From Spirochaetae bacterium HGW-Spirochaetae-9 (GTDB lineage: Bacteria > Spirochaetota > Spirochaetia > Treponematales > Rectinemataceae): DNA of 16,008 nucleotides. The notes beneath the pieces are model-generated. The model did no database searches, was not told where the DNA came from, and saw nothing but the letters and a program-made list of their open reading frames with translations. Each line of letters opens with the position of its first letter. Position 1 is the first letter of the stretch. Made by a program: the position numbers and the translations under genes. The stretch spans positions 1-16,008 of the forward strand of contig PGXP01000004.1 of the NCBI GenBank assembly GCA_002839205.1. The letters run 5' to 3'. Below, piece after piece: positions 14,661 to 16,008 of this stretch.

Positions 14661-15283
14661 TCCTTGCCCCTCGAGGCCGCTCTTGAAGCAATGGAATGCT
14701 TGAAACGGCTCAGGAAATACAAGAGTTTTTCTGGATTCGCGATGAGACGCTCAATATACGCGTTTACATCAAACCTCGATGGGCACCCCTGGATTGGAAT
14801 TCGCCAGTTCTTGCCGTACAGATTTCGAAGCAATAAAGGTGCTTCGAATGGGATAAAGAAGTGTTCTCCCTTAAAATCGATAGCCTCGAGGGTATCAAGG
14901 TGCCGCGCTGGAACAGAAGCTCTTGTATCTAAATCCCACCGATCATGCAGAAAACGTCGCTTCTTCATCGCCGTGAATACATCAACGAATTCTCCCTTCC
15001 TCTCAAACGCGTAGAATCTTTTGTTCTCCCAACACTGAGTTAAGAATAAGCCTTGTGAAGAAAGCTCAGAAACTGCTTCAACAAATCCTTCACTGTCTGT
15101 ATCGAATATTCCAATGTCTACATCGTCATCGTAAGGTATAAAATCCTTTCCCCTAACCGCGCCGAGAAGGGTTCCAAAACTAAGGAACATCTTGATACCA
15201 TGCCTAGCCAATGTATCTCGCATGATGATCAGGTTTTCAAATGCGGCTTCTCTATCTTGAATTGGTCGCTTGTTATGATCCAT
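14657..15283 (-). CDS. Short LicD/fukutin-type phosphotransferase, copy C
   Basis: A 208-residue member of the same fold but distant from copies A and B. FLSFGTLLGAVRGKDFIPYD (33-52) with DDVDIG (53-58) forms the active-site block, and FERKGEFVDVF (93-103) supplies the likely third acidic residue, Asp101. C-terminal LYGKNWRIP (155-163) is a usual end of short LicD proteins. Start ATG 15283 overlaps the upstream gene by 11 bases; AGGAAG precedes it. Base composition is much lower in G+C than copy B just downstream (one 60-base stretch counted at 38%), which suggests a separate origin. Reaction inferred as phosphodiester transfer to a glycan; acceptor and donor unknown. Confidence 0.85.
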   Translation of the reverse strand: MDHNKRPIQDREAAFENLIIMRDTLARHGIKMFLSFGTLLGAVRGKDFIPYDDDVDIGIFDTDSEGFVEAVSELSSQGLFLTQCWENKRFYAFERKGEFVDVFTAMKKRRFLHDRWDLDTRASVPARHLDTLEAIDFKGEHFFIPFEAPLLLRNLYGKNWRIPIQGCPSRFDVNAYIERLIANPEKLLYFLSRFKHSIASRAASRGKE

Positions 15284-16008
15284 CAGAGCTTCCTATGGTA
15301 GCTACGATTTCTGCTTGCATGGTTTTATATTTTTTCCATCGGCTGAGCAACGTTACCACTGTCCATACTGATCCAACTATTCGACGCAATACTTTAATAA
15401 GGATCGTTCTGGCCGTCATTATCCGCCAATCTTCAAAGCTCGCCCAATAATACCGACTGCTCAAGGCAAAAAGTTGCGCATCTGAAGGAGAGCGGCTGAA
15501 AAAGGCTGTCCCATGACGCAAAGAAGGGAGCATGCGGAGAGCGATCTTTTCTCTCGCAGTCGCAAACATGAAGGATCCATAAATCTCATATTCGGCGAAT
15601 CCCGACCCACTCAAATCCTTGGCGGCGATGGATTCAATTACCCGCCTCGCGATTGACGTGCCCGTCGGGGAATCGCTGCCGTCGATTCGCTTGAGAAGAG
15701 TCCTTACATAATCCCGCTCAAACATCATGTGTTCCGCGATGAAAGACTGTTCGGCGACCTTTCCGATTCCGATGAGGTTCATGGACGTCGCAAAATAGGG
15801 AGGGTGGTTCTCTTTTTTCATCGTCATATAGACTCGTCCAACTGGGTCGAAAAAATTGATTTCCTTCACCGGAATAGAATCAGCGTCCCACGTGAGATAG
15901 AACGGCGATGTCTCCTCCCTTAGGGAATAGGCGAGATTGAGAATTTGCTTAAAATACCACCCTGCCCTGCTTCCTTCTCCGCCGCGTTCCACAATCAGCT
16001 TGCGAACC
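15273..16008 (-). CDS. DUF6492-like putative glycosyltransferase, 5' end outside the window
   Basis: The last 244 codons of a longer gene; the reading frame stays open to the right edge. The visible part has GWYFKQILNLAYSL (in the part read from 15965 down), then FYLTWDADSIPVKEINF with a DxD-like Asp pair, HPPYFATSMN, EQSFIAEHMMFER and DLSGSGFAEYEIYGSF. The order (a WYFQQ-like helix, a DAD donor site, SFIxEHM and GFxEYExYG) is what I recall for DUF6492 proteins, regarded as GT-A-like sugar transferases and often found in polysaccharide loci. The C-terminal 60 residues are basic and hydrophobic and may touch the membrane. It overlaps the copy C gene by 11 bases. Its low G+C content resembles copy C. 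No function is proven for this group. Confidence 0.65.
   Translation of the reverse strand, partial: VRKLIVERGGEGSRAGWYFKQILNLAYSLREETSPFYLTWDADSIPVKEINFFDPVGRVYMTMKKENHPPYFATSMNLIGIGKVAEQSFIAEHMMFERDYVRTLLKRIDGSDSPTGTSIARRVIESIAAKDLSGSGFAEYEIYGSFMFATAREKIALRMLPSLRHGTAFFSRSPSDAQLFALSSRYYWASFEDWRIMTARTILIKVLRRIVGSVWTVVTLLSRWKKYKTMQAEIVATIGSSDGS

Noticed and set aside
1..16008. CRISPR array, tRNA, rRNA or intact insertion sequence
   Set aside because: No regularly spaced repeats, tRNA-like cloverleaf or transposase frame was seen on either strand by eye.

Overview
The window is one side of a large surface-polysaccharide locus from a Gram-negative-type (diderm) bacterium. Evidence for a diderm is two secreted, beta-barrel-like proteins related to the Wzi capsule-assembly family, encoded beside sugar nucleotide enzymes and glycosyltransferases. 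The G+C content is mixed: hand counts of single 60-base stretches gave 38% (14821-14880), 45% (1681-1740) and 67% (13921-13980). The taxon cannot be fixed from sequence alone. The outer-membrane protein style would fit a spirochaete, but that is a weak inference.

Right part, all on the minus strand (16008 down to 6242): a tight run of nine genes. In transcription order these are a DUF6492-type putative glycosyltransferase (5' end outside the window), a short LicD-family protein, a second LicD protein, a GT11 alpha-1,2-fucosyltransferase, a third LicD protein, a GT4 glycosyltransferase, a polyprenyl-phosphate sugar-1-phosphate transferase (WbaP/WcaJ type), and two Wzi-like outer-membrane proteins. 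Most junctions are ATGA/GTGA overlaps or gaps under 40 bases, so this looks like one operon. It would start a lipid-linked glycan, extend it, decorate it with fucose and probably phosphodiester-linked groups, and handle the product at the outer membrane.

Middle, plus strand (5125-6221): a two-gene AbiE-type toxin-antitoxin-like module. The AbiEi-like regulator is full length. The AbiEii-like nucleotidyltransferase stops after 154 residues and has an altered active-site motif, so it is probably a remnant. It runs tail to tail into the last Wzi-like gene. The 366-base region before it is shared with the divergent wbj operon and is rich in palindromes, inverted repeats and TGAACA half-sites.

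Left part, minus strand (4758 down to 1): a complete three-gene UDP-N-acetyl-L-fucosamine pathway in the order wbjB-wbjC-wbjD (also called fnlABC or capEFG). A probable terminator follows, then a WbpB/WlbA-like Gfo/Idh/MocA dehydrogenase and the first 61 codons of a WbpI/WecB-like UDP-GlcNAc 2-epimerase. This last pair suggests a second pathway, toward a 2,3-diacetamido uronic acid. The locus therefore appears to supply at least L-FucNAc and possibly a diacetamido uronic acid, with GT11 adding fucose. No flippase, polymerase, ABC exporter, GDP-fucose synthesis or LicC-type cytidylyltransferase gene lies in the window. No tRNA, rRNA, CRISPR array or intact insertion sequence was seen.
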